From contig JALIZF010001619.1 in the NCBI GenBank assembly GCA_029948255.1, positions 62,001-126,000 of the forward strand: 64,000 bases of DNA, written 5' to 3'. The translations under genes were made by a program, and so were the position numbers. This document shows, piece by piece, positions 40,201-55,200 of the stretch (positions are counted from its first letter, which is position 1; each line of letters begins with the position of its first letter). Under the pieces are notes generated by a model. It was not told the origin of the DNA, ran no database searches, and worked only from the letters and a program-made list of their open reading frames with translations. Origin of the DNA: Telmatactis stephensoni. Taxonomy: Eukaryota; Cnidaria; Anthozoa; Actiniaria; Isophelliidae.

Positions 40201-43200
40201 CTTACCATAATGTAGGCATTCTTGTTTAGGAATTTCAGACACTTTTCCAGGCACCAGAAACAGCACTTGCAACAGCTAAAAAGACATCATTGTCAATGGT
40301 GATTTATGTATATTCATAAAATAGGATATTGATTACAACTGATAGTCAGTGCATGGTTTGTTAATATTAAACTAAGTACAAATTTGCTGATGGTACTCTG
40401 AAGATCTGGACCAATCATACAAACATTGATGATAGTACATCCCAGGAAGGAAATGGTTAGTTATGATGTGGAGATCTTTTACTGTTTATAAGTCCTTACC
40501 AAAGAATAAACTTCACAGCATAGTTATCCTGGCCATACTCTAGAAAAGAACACAGGGTAAAGGGTAATTTTGTACAAAATCAGGTAAAACAATGTACAAT
40601 GTACAAAAGTGAGTTAGTGCTAACCCAGGATTAATCAAATCTAAAGAAAACCATTGATTTTAATGCTGGGTTACTTACCCTTCAGTTTATGGTCAATATA
40701 CTCTAATATAGCTCTAATAAACTGTACAATGGCAATAATAGCTGCACCAAATGCCAGTGAACCTGTATGATACCTGTGATGGTTAATAAGCAATGTCATG
40801 ACATCTCATAGATTGAAGAGCAAGTAGCAATTAATTAATGGTTTGGTTGTTTTACAGCCTGTAAAAATACCCTTGTGTTCTCTTAACTCATGTTTAATGC
40901 ATCCATCATAATTAAAAACCTGATGAGGGTGGGGCATACATGTGGTGCATATGAAGTGACTAATGGCACATGAAGTGAACAGTGTAGGGTGGGGTTCTGA
41001 TGGAGGGAAAGGGTGCAGTGGGAGTTTGTGGTGCATTTAACTCAATGATATAAAGGTAAAAAGGTAAAAAAGGTGAAGGTAACTTAAGGTAATTTATTTT
41101 TTACTTCGAGTCCGCAGGGAGTGGTTGCCCAGTCTCCCAAGCCAAAGGCTCATGTATCAAGCATTCGAAGGTGCGCCCTCTATCCCCTCTATCCATCAGT
41201 GCTCCGTTTTACGGGTATCTAAAGCTAATTAAAGCTACACAGAAAGGAAAGAAGTCGAAACAAGGATGTGAAGTCACTGGGGATTGAACTAGGGACCTCT
41301 CGCACCGAAGGCCGCGCACTAACCAACTGTGCCATCCTTGCTCCTTAACTGATGATAGGAGGGGTACAGGGTATTGGGCCACTCCCTTGAGGAACATTTT
41401 AGGTGACAGCCTGGCCGACATATTACACAAATTTAGAATTATATTATTTTACCTCAAGGTTCTCCAGAGAGAAGATAAAACAGGAAGAGTTGGAACATCC
41501 TGCAACATATAACAGTATTAACAGACTGAAAACAGGAAAGATTGTGAAGAGAGAGAAACTGCACAAAGCTAGTAAGAATTATTGTAGAATGTGTGTATAA
41601 AATATGCTGTGCTTTAAGACAAATCCAACCAAGCAAAATGTCACAGGAATGAAACAGTCTATGGTCCTAGGAAAGCAGAGGAAAGCAGAGAGCAGGGCTG
41701 AATGGAGGAAATATTGTGATGAAAAATTGCATAGCATGACAATATATATGAAATAAAACAGACATGTGAGTAATGATCTAGTCAAGTGAAAGCCAAGTTA
41801 TCTCACCTCTGGCTTATGGAATGCAAAATACCAGGAGGCAAAAGCACCAGCCAACACACACTGACCCAAGGCAATAATAAAGTTCATGACCCACAACCAA
41901 CCAAAGAAATGGTAAATTTGCATACGGAAAAGATGCCTAAAAAAGAAAAAGAAAACAAGTCAGCTTGGATAAGAGTATCAGTTCCTAGACCATGAAAAAT
42001 AATAATTAAAAAAATGCTTTGTTTAAAGTGGATAAGCACTTAGCTACATGTATACGGCTAGTTTTCAGGCACTCCACTCTCTCTCACACACTACCACTAT
42101 ATTCTTGTAATCTATGCTTACAAGTCTGAGCTCACTAGTTTGTTTTTACTGAGGGAGGAAAATCAGAGGACCCAGAATAAAACCCTCAAAGCTAAGGAAG
42201 AGAACATTTTATTTTGAACTACCGTAACAAACTCAAGCCACATGTGATGCCCTGTCTGAGAATAGAACCCAGGACCATAATAGAGGTGAGAGACCAATGC
42301 TCTCATTGCTTGGCTACCCTTGCTTCTCTGTAAATGTGTTGACACAGTTGATATTTATCTTACTTGTTTTCTACATATCCAACCAGGATACAGCTGGCAG
42401 AGGTGTTGGGATACTTGTTGTCAAATGTCTGTAAAAAAAGAAGCATGTAAAAAAAGAAGCAACATTCACACTATAGCAAGGTAATAACTGTGGTTGTAAT
42501 GGTTCATTCAAGCCAATTCTTGGGTTTCATATGACGTCATTTTCAATCTCATTGGAATTTTCATCAGAATTTTCAGTAGAATATTCTCTGGTTGAGAGCA
42601 CATGGAGGTCAAACACTAACCACCATTTGAAGCAGATAGTGAGATCATTCATCAGCTGTTAAAGAAATGAATTACAGTCTAACATGATAAGAATCTTATC
42701 ATGTTAGACTGTAATTCATTTCTTGAACAGCTGATGTTAATAAAATATGAATTGGCAACATGATGTAACTAGAACTGGCATCCTACCTTAGGATCACAGT
42801 CTGTAGCATTGGTCAAGTTATAGATGTCGTTACTTGGTACATCAACTGTATTGTACTTAGGTGATCCATTTGATGCAAGAAACCTTTACATTTACTGTTA
42901 AGAATAATACTGCCAATAAACACAAAATAGACCATTTTCATGGTTACCAAAATGTTAAACCACATCAAGGTTAAAATTGACTGGCTCAAAGGTTTATTAA
43001 ACCATTTACAAAGGATACAATAAAACAATGACGAACCAGAAAAACAGCACCAGTTGTAGAAGCCATGGGAAGAGAGGGAAGAACAGTGTAGACAGCATAG
43101 AGGCCAAGGCCCTGTTAAAGTGTAAAGATACTAGTATGGGACAGGACAGGACTGTACTATTTACTTTCCCCAGACCAAGGAACAAAACCCAAATCTAAAA

Positions 43201-46200
43201 GTCCAATTTAAGTTCAGTAATGTTTTGTTTTGGGGTCACCCTCCTCCCCCCCCCCCCCCAAAAAAAAAAAAAAACAAAAACAAAAAAAAAAAAAAAACAA
43301 AACAAAAACAAAACAAAACAAAACAGAACAAAAACAAACAAACAAACAAAAACAAAAAAACTATCACTCTGAGAACCCTAGCATGACAACAAATAACACA
43401 TTGACAACATTACAACCACAATAGGTTTGGAACGTGCTCAAGAACTGCACATAGCAGTGATAAATAGGAAGACTTGGAACAACTTCAACAATGTACCTCG
43501 GGAAACTTAGAATGTGGCCTAATTATAAAGTAAGTATAAGATTCCACAAGTACAGGTACTTCATCACCTTACTGCATCAAATACTCTATAATTTACCCAA
43601 GGGCTTTCAGACACATTGTGTTACCTTAGACCAGTGATGACAATACTGCCATGAGGACAGACAATGTATCTCTAAGCTAAACTGTGAACTTACTTGCTGG
43701 CTTCTGCAATCATCTCAACAGCTATCCTGATACGGCTGCACAAAACCAGTACAATCAGCAGGATGATTACCAGCAAGACACAAAGGAGGATACCTGAAGA
43801 ACCAAATTTGGTTAAAAATATTGATGCGGGCATAGAGTTTTAGCATGATGATGACTACTGGATAGTAGTCGAAATATTAAATACAATGTTACCAAAATTC
43901 CTTCTCGTTATAACCTTTATACAAATTTGGTTAGATGTACATTCAATCCCATTAACCTTGTCCAGCTGAACAAGACATTTAGACTTTTACAAAATGCATG
44001 TCTGGTTAAAATTTGTTTCTTGCACAAAATTTTGTTCAAGCTCATGGAATTCACAGCTTCAGTGCCAATGAAAGGAAAAATTCTTGCCAGCTCTTTTTAA
44101 GGTGGCTGGACCCTATTTCGCCAGTGCGCGGGTCAGCTAGAATTGAAGCGGCTATTAATTGCGTTACAGAATTAAGTTGACCAAAACTTTTACACACACC
44201 TACTACAAATGGACCAAATTTTATAATGATGCTAGTTTGGTTGAAATCGGAGCTTTTTTAACATCGAAATTGTTATACACTTGATTTGAAATTTTGCCAA
44301 TTTTCTCAAAATCCTGACCTCGACGAGCAAAACGATTTATGGGACTTTGTAAATCAAATGTTTGTCTATAATGTGAGAGCGTTTCAAGAAATTCTATTAA
44401 GCCGATTTTGAGTAAAAACGGAGCAATTATTTTACTTTGAAGAAATTTAAAACTGCGGGTGCTCTACTAAAGTAATTTTATAACCATAATTTCCCAAAGA
44501 AAACTAGCAATATTTTTGGTTCCAAATAATACCAAGGCATGGTTCTTTATTTTGTGAATATGTCATCGTTTTTGCAGTTTTTGATTGCCGTTGAGACGAC
44601 TGTACGTAAAGCACTAAATTGCCGCGTTTAACTCGGAATTTCGACATCCACGTTAATAATACTGGTTCTTGAAAACTAGTAGATGAATTTTTTTTTATTT
44701 CTCGATATTGAATATTCAATCCTTTACCAGTAAGGTGTGTAAATTACAAAGGCATTGAAGTTTTTTAAGACCATTAAATAATTTTTTAAACATTGCCATA
44801 TGTGCATCTCTATTCTCCGAGTTGTTGTCGGTGTTTGATTATGCATGCCTGTGCCTGCATGCGTGTCGCTTTGGCGCCTCGTGCAAAAAATGCAAATATA
44901 CATGGAAAGTCACGCCAGTGATATCCAGAGTAACGCTGTACGTAGCAGTTCCTTACTACAGTTTCTAGAACTATGGTATTTCCTTGTACAAAAAGAAAAC
45001 GGAGAAGTGAAATATTGCTGGAAAACACATTAAAGGCTAAAAAGGCGACGAAAAGTAGTTCACCAGTCCAGGTAACTTGGAAGACTTCCATGTATTTGCA
45101 TTTTTTGCACGAGGTGCCAAAGCGACACGCATGCAGGCATGCATAATCAAACACCGGCAACAACTCGGAGAATAGAGATGCACATATGGCAATGTTTAAA
45201 AAATTATTTAATGGTCTGAAAAAACTTCAATGCCTTTGTAATTTACACACCTTACTGGTAAAGGATTGAATATTCAATATCGAGAAATAAAAAAAAATTC
45301 ATCTACTAGTTTTCAAGAACCAGTATTATTAACGTGGATGTCGAAATTCCGAGATAAACGCAGGAATTTAGTGCTTTACGTACAGTCGTCTCAACGGCGA
45401 TCAAAAATAGCAAATACGATGACATATTCACAAAATAAAGAACCATGCCTTGGTATTATTTAGAACCAAAAATATTGCAACTTTTCTTTGGAAAATTATT
45501 GTTATAAAATTACTTTAGTAGAGCACCCGTGGTTTTAAATTTCTTCAAAGTAAAATAATTGCTCCGTTTTTACTCAAAATCGGCTTAATAGAATTTCTTG
45601 AAACGCTTTCACATTATAGACAAACATTTGATTTACAAAGTCTCATAAATCGTTTTGCTCGTCGAGGTCAGGATTTTGAGAAAATTGGCAAAATTTCAAA
45701 TCAAGTGTATAACAATTTCGATGTTAAAAAAGCTCCGATTTCAACCAAACTAGCATCATTATAAAATTTGGTCCATTTGTAGTAGGTGTGCGTAAAATGT
45801 TTGGTCAACTTAATTCTGTAACGCAATTAATAGCCGCTTCAATTCGACTACCCGCACACTGGCGAAATAGGGTCCAGCCACCTTAAATGTTCTAGAATGA
45901 CAAATATTCTATTAGGTACATGATATTTGTAACAGTTGAAATGTCTTTTATATCTGGAGAACATTATAATGAGATTGTCTGTATGTATTTTAACAAATAT
46001 TGACAATTATATACTCTAATAATTGCACAGCTGACACCAAAATGTGGTGCAAACCCATGGAAAAATGGAATCTATTGTTAATTTCATCAGAAATGATCTC
46101 ATACCATATTTATTATTATCATAAATATTATTATTATTATTATGAATATTTATAATTAATTATAAATATAATTAATATTTATTATTATTATACCAAGAAC

Positions 46201-49200
46201 CAGCCAGGTTTCTTTAGAGTTTCCATAGGAAGACAAATCAAAGGTGAACTTGAGCTCAAACTTTTGGCTTGTTCCACTGTCATTTAACTCTTTGTACTTA
46301 GAAAAACACCAATACATTCCTATAGACACAACATGTATACTTGTTTTACAATAGGATAGAAACCAGGATAGGACATACATTTAGAGGTTTTAAAACCTCT
46401 GCTTCAAAAATATAAACAATGAATGAATGAATGAATGTACAAAATAAATGTATTGAATAAATGGATGAATGAAACAAATGAATCTATAGATGAACAGATG
46501 AATGAATGTACAAATGGATGAATGCATGAAAAAAATGAATGACTGAACATATGAATGAATGAACAAATGAATGAAGGAACAAATGGATGAACGAACAAAA
46601 GAATGAACAAATGAATGAATGTACAAATGAATGAATGAACAAATGAATGAAGGAACAAATGGATGAACAAACAAAAGCATGAACAAATGAATGAACATAC
46701 AAATGAATGAATGTATAAATGAATGAATGAACAAATGAATGAATGTACAAATGAATGAATGTACAAATGAATGAACATACAAATGAATGAATGTACAAAT
46801 GAATGAATGTACAAATGAATGAATGTATAAATGAATGAATGTACAAATGAATGAATGAACAAATGAATGAAGGAACAAATGGATGAACAAACAAAAGCAA
46901 AGAAGGAATGAAACAAATGAATGAATGAATTGAACAAATGAATGAATGAATGAACAAATGAATGAATGAATGAAATAAAAATGAATGAATGAAATGAACA
47001 AATGAATGAATGAATGAATGAACAAATGAATGAATGAACAAATGAATGAATGATTGAACAAATGAATGAATGATTGAACAAATGAATGATTAAATGAACA
47101 AATGAATGAATGAATGAACAAATGAATGAATGAACAAATGAATGAATGAATGAACGAATGAATGAATGAATGAACAAATGAATGAATGAATGAACAAATG
47201 AATGAATGAATGAATGAATGAATGAATGAACAAATGAACAAATGAATGAATGAATGAACAAATGAATGAATGTACAAATGAATGAATGAACAAATGAATG
47301 AATGTACAAATGAATGAATGAACAAATGAATGAATGAACAAATGAATGAACGTACAAATGAATGAATAAACAAATGAATGAATGAGCAAATGAATGAATG
47401 AATGAACAAATGAATGAACGTACAAATGAATGAACGAACAAATGAATGAATGAACAAATGAATGAATGAACAAATGAATGAATGTACAAATGAATGAATG
47501 AACAAATGAACATTTATTCACATACTGTAGATATGATTTTATTCACTCAGTTTACTCATTTTTCTTATTCATTTATTTCATGCAACCACTTCTATTCAAT
47601 TCACCCACTCATCTATTAACTCACCAAAAATAATCAGACCAATGACAGCTAGAATGGTAAACCATATCAGTGGGCCAGCAATCCATCTGTATTAAGAAAT
47701 GATTACAAATAGTTAGTACTTAAGGTAATAATTGACAATATCAGTACAAAACAATATATTACATACTTTCTGATCAACATGTGAGTACATACATACTTTA
47801 AAATCAACATGTGAGTTGAGTGTCGTGTGGTAGAATAGTTGAATGTAGTGGTAGTGTGTGTGAATGACAGCAGGCCCACATCAGCCGAATGGCTGTCAAT
47901 TAGTCAACCCTGCTTAAACAAATAAATAAAATAAAGCATATCAAAGTATACATTCTCCAAAAAATCTGATATTTTCGAAGAAGAATTCAGCATTGGTGAA
48001 TTTGCTTTTTTACAAGGACCCCTTGAAATAATTGTATAATAAAATATTAAAACACTAAGGAAGTACGTACCTGGTTATTACAATGTAAATCAAGGCCAGC
48101 ACCATGGCTAGAATAAAACCTCTGTAAACATAAAATATTAAATATTAAACAATTTGGCTTTTGAGTTGATCATTGTCATCATCATCACCATCACTATTGT
48201 CATCATCATCATCATCCACTACTCCTACTACTACTATTTAAACACATTAACTACCATATTATTAATTATAATCTGATTGTCAACATCACAATTGAAGGGC
48301 TTGCTGTGAAAATGACCTAGTAAATGACTTTTTGATGGATGTCCTGAGATTAATTTTTCCAGCATAGGAAAGTTAATAAATTATTATACCATAAATTATT
48401 GTACCACTGAAAAAATATCCTAAAAAAGTCACCTAGGCCTTTTTCACATTGATCCCTTCAATTATAGAATTACTTACAGAAGAATCCAGTACCATACTGC
48501 CTGGATGTCTTCAACAACCTATACCACAATTAATTGTACATTGTATTGGTTTCAAATTATTTTGGCTTGATCAGTACAAAACTCAAAAAACATTGCAAAT
48601 TAGTGGAAGCAATTGGATGAAAAATCTGTGATTGCTGAGAACACCTGTCCAGTGCCTCTTGTTGTTGTATCAACTGGACTAGTTAATTGTATCACTAAGA
48701 TACAGTTAAAGGGGGACTAGTACGTAATTCGAGTCAAATTTAGAAAAAAACTTGGAGCCTTTTTTGCCATTTGAAATTATTGCTCAACCTTCTCTCGAAA
48801 TTCACATGAGTCTTGCTTTTAAACTGACAAATAAAATATTCGGTATTAAAGTCACTGTTCGCCATTACAAGGTTGTCGCCTCAGTGATGTCAGACACTCC
48901 AAACGTAATCCAGAGAGATATCTTGTCACTGAAAAAAGTTTAGTTTTTCTTGGAGAAATTTAATGTTTGTTGAAATGAATGACTCATTCAGGGTTGAAGA
49001 TCTTGAACCACTAGCCACAGAAGAAGATCTAGCCACATTTGGTTTGGCCTCATGGTGTGTCTGACGTCACCCCCTATTGTCTTCTCCGAGTAACAATAGA
49101 CGACAAGTGATCAATGGTGGACAAAGAAATAATCGCAAATTTCGATGGCTTTTATTATAGAAATGCATATAAATTGTTCAAGGGAGTTTATTTAGAGTAT

Positions 49201-52200
49201 AAACATCACAACTAAAGTGGTTTGAAGTGATTTTATTTTATTTTACATTTTTGACTCGAATTACGTACTGGTCCCCCTTTAATCCACCAAGAAGAAGACT
49301 GGCAATTATGCAAGGATTGTGAAGTTATTTGCATTTGCCAATATCTGCAGCCAACAATGAACCACTACCAAGGCTACCAGCTAGCCCTAGTCTATGAGGT
49401 CAGCCAGGTTATTAAACTGAATGGTGAAGACCCCTAGATAGGGACTGAAAGCTTTACCAAAATTTGCAACTGCTGGTGAGCACAACAATATTTACTAATA
49501 ATTTCAAACCAGTTATCAAATAAATATATTAAATCAATCAATCATTATGAAGTACGTGGCCAACAAATTACCTTCATTCCAAAATTTTGTGCATCCAAGA
49601 CAAGCTTTAAGTTCCTATTCAAAAAATAAATATTTATTTGTGTATTCAATCCTTATTGAATAGCCAAGAAAAAATAAACAGATATTAGTTAATACATACT
49701 TGATGCCTTCCAATATTGATGTCCCAGTCACATTTTGGTTGGTTGCAGAGTTTTGTGTTACATACTTATCCAAATTACCAAACCCAGAGGGAATACAGCG
49801 ATATAGCACTATTACAAACAATGAATAATAACTGCGTTTGTTTGATGTTACAATTTTCTCACTTGCCACAAGAGTGTTTGTTCTTCCTGGTTGTCCTCCC
49901 AATTAACATGATGAGTGAATTTTGAGATTAAGAGGGGATTTTTTTCAAGTTCGAGCAGTGAACGACAAAAACTCCTGAGTTGAAGAATAACTGTTGTACA
50001 AATCTAAAATCATTTCTGTCAGAAAGTTTAAGTTGTTTGTAAGTAGTTTTGGCCAATGAAAGTTGAATCAAAGTGTTAATTCAAAGCGAAAATTTGGATC
50101 AAAAATGAGGTTTAGGCCTTCATTTGCTCATTTTCTGTATGTTTTCCTTATATTCAGCTTGAAAAAGCTTAATCCTAACACAACTTCAAGAAAAAGTCTT
50201 TGTACAGTTCAAAAATCTGTTTCAAACAGTTATTTTATCTTGGTACATCAGTTTTTAACCAGTAGGAATAGGATTTGAGTGTTAATCCAGAACGAAAATT
50301 TGGTTTAAAACTCGCACGAAAGTCTAGTTTTTGGCGCTTTTCGCCATTATTGCTCGTCATTGAAAAAAATCTCCTCTTAAAGTTTTCAATTCATTCCTGG
50401 ATTTTGGAGATATTAATTTCTGCATATTTCTTGTACTTTTTACTTTTGAAGTGTAAAATTTGTAATCAACAGTCCAGTTCTAAGATTTGCTTCACATACA
50501 AAGGAATTAGAACAAGGCTACATATGTATGCATAAAGCTAATTAATATATACAGTATTTAATTAATAGTACTTTTGTCTTGTTACAAATGACTGAGCTTT
50601 GCATATGACCTCATCTTGATTCCTTTTCAATAGCAAGTAAATTATACCTCACAAGTCACCTATTGTTTTAATCAATTTATTTATAAGTAACTTAAAATCC
50701 TAAGCATGGTGGGGCTCCCACATTTTCAATTATGGTGATTCATTCATGTTTGTTGATGCACTGAAAATAACCTTTGGTCATGGCCCCACCCCTCCACACC
50801 CTTTCGTGTGACCCTTAAGTATGGTAGTGGTGACAATTAAGGCACCAAACTCTAGTCTCATTATTGTCAATGTTACATATACCTTACCACATGTAGTACA
50901 TGTATATATATCTATTCATGTTGTTTAGCCTCAACTTACCAGCTGTGCTTGCTAAGTAATAAGGTGCACATTTGCCTTCTTTCACTGCAAAAGACTTTGC
51001 TTCCTTTAATCAAAGTTACATACATGTAATTAAGTAACAATACAGTAGTTATAAAATTTTGAGTGGCATACTGCTAAATATCCAACTCATCACTTAAAAT
51101 ACAAGTGACTTGTGGGATTTTCAATGGTATATGCCACTTGAAACCATTGCATAACTAGTACAAGTAGATTTCGTATGACTGTGAAAATGGCACAGGTACG
51201 ACACATGGCATGAATTTCAAATGTTTTTATAGACAATACGGCACTGACACAGACATGGTGTGGTTTAACACTACTCTGGCCATAGAGATGGTGTTATTGA
51301 ACTGTTACTGGTATATATTTGTAGGACATAAATGTACTTTACCAGAGTATCAGCAGGACGTGCTCCAGGTTTACATGTCATATCCTCTGCTTTACGACTC
51401 ATGCCAGCCTCATTCTTGCTTGGGCATTTACTAACACAAACCTAATTAAACAAAATGTGTTACAAGTATAAAGGACTGCATTAAATATCATCTATCTAAT
51501 ATTGTGCAAACATTATGTGTACAATAAATTAGTGTTAAATAAAGAGGGAAGAAGAAACAAAAGCATGAAATAAAGGGAGGAAGGGAGTGATACAGTGAAG
51601 GAATTTGTGGGGCAGAAAAGAGACAAAAAGGGAGAAGTGGGAGCTGGGAATGAATAAGAAGGATTTATGCTGCCCCACTTTTTGTGAAAAAAAAAACACC
51701 TCATTTAGTCTGTTTGCAAAACCCTTGTTTCCTCAGCATTCATTCTATATAACTTCTAATCATCTTTTTAACAATATTATCATGAATCTTGACAGTTGTC
51801 TTATCTATGTCTATATACTACATACCTGAGGTGTGTGGCATTTGGGTGAGAAAGACTGGGAAATTGATGGCGGGATACATTTTGTGATATCAAAAAACAC
51901 CAAATACTTTTCATTCCTGTACATAACATAAAAATGTTTTACATAATCACTCAGTGTTATCATAAAGAAATATAAAAGACTAATATATTATAATATTGAA
52001 AAGCTTATGCTTGAAAAGTAATAAATTACAGGGATTTTTTGGTGAATAAAACAACTAGTCTAGATCAATGCAAATTTGATTGAATTACACTTACGGATAA
52101 TCTTTGCCACAGGTTTTTCCTACAAAAACAACAATAAATTTATTATTCCATTCATCAAATCATTAAGAAGATTTCCCAAGACAGTGTGATACAATTACAG

Positions 52201-55200
52201 TCATTTTCCAAGATACAGTTGGGTGAGGGTCCTGTACTATCCAAAGTCTCTTGCAGGTTATAAATTTTATTATGTACAGTATAAAGGTAATATATTGTTT
52301 AATTAGCCACTAAAGCCAGCTGCTTACTAGTCATATCTTCATTGTCAGTATGTACATGGCAGTATGCAGTTGAAAGTGAGACTTTGGCTAGTACACGACT
52401 CATTCTACTGTATCTTGGAAAATAGCTGTTGGAAAGAGGGCAATGCACATATATTGATGAATAGAGCAGTACTGACATGCTCATGGCATGGTACAGTCTA
52501 TTTCACACTCATACAAAATCTGCTCTAATTCCATAAGTCACAGTCTTCACTCAGGACTTTGTACATGTAGAAGCAAACGTTACCATAGGAAGCCCAACTG
52601 AGGAGTGAAAAGACTAACTTTTGGGTAAAAGAAAATAATGATATACAGTATTAAATAACAGAAAAGGAAATATAAGAAAGAAGAACAGGAGAACAATATG
52701 AAAGGAAAATAGTAAGGTGACATTTTACCTTGAGAGTCAGATGGTAAAAGTAGCCTGTTAAGATCACCTTCCACAAATGCTGTTAGAGTCACAACAATAC
52801 AATTATATTAAAATCTTGGATATTACAAATTAAACTTATTATAAATAGTATTTTATATTACTTAATTAAGGTTACTGTTTTTAGCAATAACATGTGGCAA
52901 ATTTAACCAGAGTTCCTTAAAACTGCTAAATTTCGTATTTGTTTAAAATAGTATCCTTGGGTATTCTTGGTCCATAGACCATATTTGCCTACCACCCAAT
53001 GTTCTCCCAATACAGTCCTCTTGAGCAATAAGATTCTTTGTTCGTGGTGAACATTCTTACATGTCTTCCTAAATTAAGCATTTCAAACAATTAAATTCAA
53101 GCAATTCACTTAAATTCAAACTGTATTGGGAAAACACCAATACAAGCAAATAAGGCCTACTGTAGTAAAAATCATCTTATCCCCAAAATCACTGAACTAC
53201 AGTTTGCTGCTACATCTTCCCCTGGTGAAATTGCTGTATCTTTTTAGGCATATATTGTTCATGCAGGTTAATTAAATGTTCATTCTATAAAAACCTTGCA
53301 TAAAAGTTGACCATAATGTTCAAACTTGTTGGAAAAGTTGTGTGCAAGCAGGTTAATATTGATATAAGCACCTACCTACAATGCCGACTACAACCATACC
53401 AACAATATATCCAACAAATAGAAGGCAGCAGATGATATCCGTACATGATCTGAATATCAACAAATAGTAGCATAAATACCTTTATCCTAATCCATAGAAA
53501 ATACTAGCCAATTAGAAAGTCATTGACTGTATAATATATTCATCATTAAATTGTACTCTTCCTGAGAGATATTGTATTGAGCTTGTGCACCTATCCTGTG
53601 GGGATGGTTGGTGGGGAGGGGGAATATGATAACAAAGATGCACCCCAGGGAAAGGATATATTTCATGTGGTAGTTTGGGTTGCCTGTGGTGAAGTTCTAG
53701 GGAATCACTAATAGTAGGCAAGGGCCATATAGCCAAGACATTGATAATTCAATAGGAACAATTTAAACATCTATCCAAGCAAACTACAACCAAGATCTTG
53801 ATGAAGGAAATTCTCAGTACAATAGGGAGGGGGTCAAATTTACATACTTGATATTTGTAGGTCAAAAAATTCCTCCCTCTCCCACACCTCACAGATTATA
53901 AATGACCAGTCTATAATAATATAATTGCTTTACATTCATTATATTATTAGCATTCTCACTGGTAGTCAAATTATGCAAATGCTCTTTGTAACCAGAGGGC
54001 TGTATAAACAGTTGTGGAATATAAGTGTTGAAAACTCACCTGTCTTCTATAGGTCCTTTAAACTCTGGGTCATGCGACCTTTTTTTACCTGAAAGAAATC
54101 AATATTTTTACTGTTTAAAGAATAATTTGTCAGCGGTTGAAATAATAAATAAATGAAGATCTATAGATAGGGTGACATTATTCATGTATTATTCATGAAT
54201 AGAATAATCAAGCACTAGTTAGAAGCAAGTTGTTGTTAGTGAGATCAGAATTTTTCTAATATAATAATTATATTATTTTGAAATTTAGAAGAATTATTCT
54301 TCTAAATTTCAAACTACATGTACAAACTCAAAATTTTGATAATTTATTTTAAAGCTTTTATAAATATAAAACAATTTGAATGCAAAAATCATGTAAATTT
54401 TTGCAATAGCAAATTGTTGACTCAAGGTTATTTTCTATGCATGCAGTGACATTTTTGACATGTAAAAAAATCAAGCAAGTGTTTTAGTGCTATTAGAGCA
54501 TCAATATTCATATTGACGATGTGCCGTAGTTAACTTTTATAGCAAAGAAGACTTTTAATTTTCTTACATATTCAAGTTAGAGTAATTTTAATTTTACTAA
54601 AAAGGAAATGAAATGACAAAATGCAATTTATCGTCTACAAATTAAAAAGGAAAAATAAAATGCAAACTTTCGTATAATAACTTAAAAACCAATAAGGATA
54701 GTACTTGAAAACTGAAGTTTTCCTTGTTATTCAATGCAATTATGGTGTAAAAAATGTCTTTGGGTTGTTTAAGTTAAGCTTATGTATAAGCTTACTTCAG
54801 CTCTTACTTAGCAGTTGATTGATTCAAAAACAACTTGTCAACTGAGCCCGAGGTGTAGCAGAACATTATTAGCGACTCAGTAATAATTCCAACATTAAAA
54901 TTCGAAAGGGCTTTAAGTTTATCTAGGTTGAAATGCATAGTGTATTTCAAAAGCAGGAGAATTTTTCCTTAATACAGCGTGTCTACCTGTCAACAGTCAA
55001 AATAAGCCTTTCATATCATGCAAATGTGTTGTTTGGCGCGCCATCTAAAGAACTTTTCATTTTCGCGGTTTTATGTGAGTCAAAATACATAAATATTACG
55101 CGAAGACGAGAAGCTATCTTACTACAGACCTTACACAGGTCATTATTTAAGTCTTTATCAGAAAATTATGTATGTTTTCAGCTGTTTACTGTCTCACCTA

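Noticed and set aside
43230..43424. Lys-rich plus-strand frame
   Set aside because: Translation of a poly-A/AAAC simple repeat.
44810..45163. Frames at the centre of the 1.78-kb foldback ([13 protein letters not shown] type)
   Set aside because: Mirror-image frames from the inverted arms on both strands; no conserved domain.
46390..47521. Long minus-strand frames of His-Ser-Phe-Ile-Cys repeats
   Set aside because: They arise from the 12-bp minisatellite in an SLC44A intron; all frames are equally open and no splice or start context supports translation.
51513..51704. Phe/Ser/Leu-rich minus-strand frame
   Set aside because: Simple-sequence bias in an SLC44A intron, no start or splice support.
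54277..54313. 37-bp AT-rich palindrome
   Set aside because: Short and AT-rich; expected by chance in this composition and without flanking duplication.
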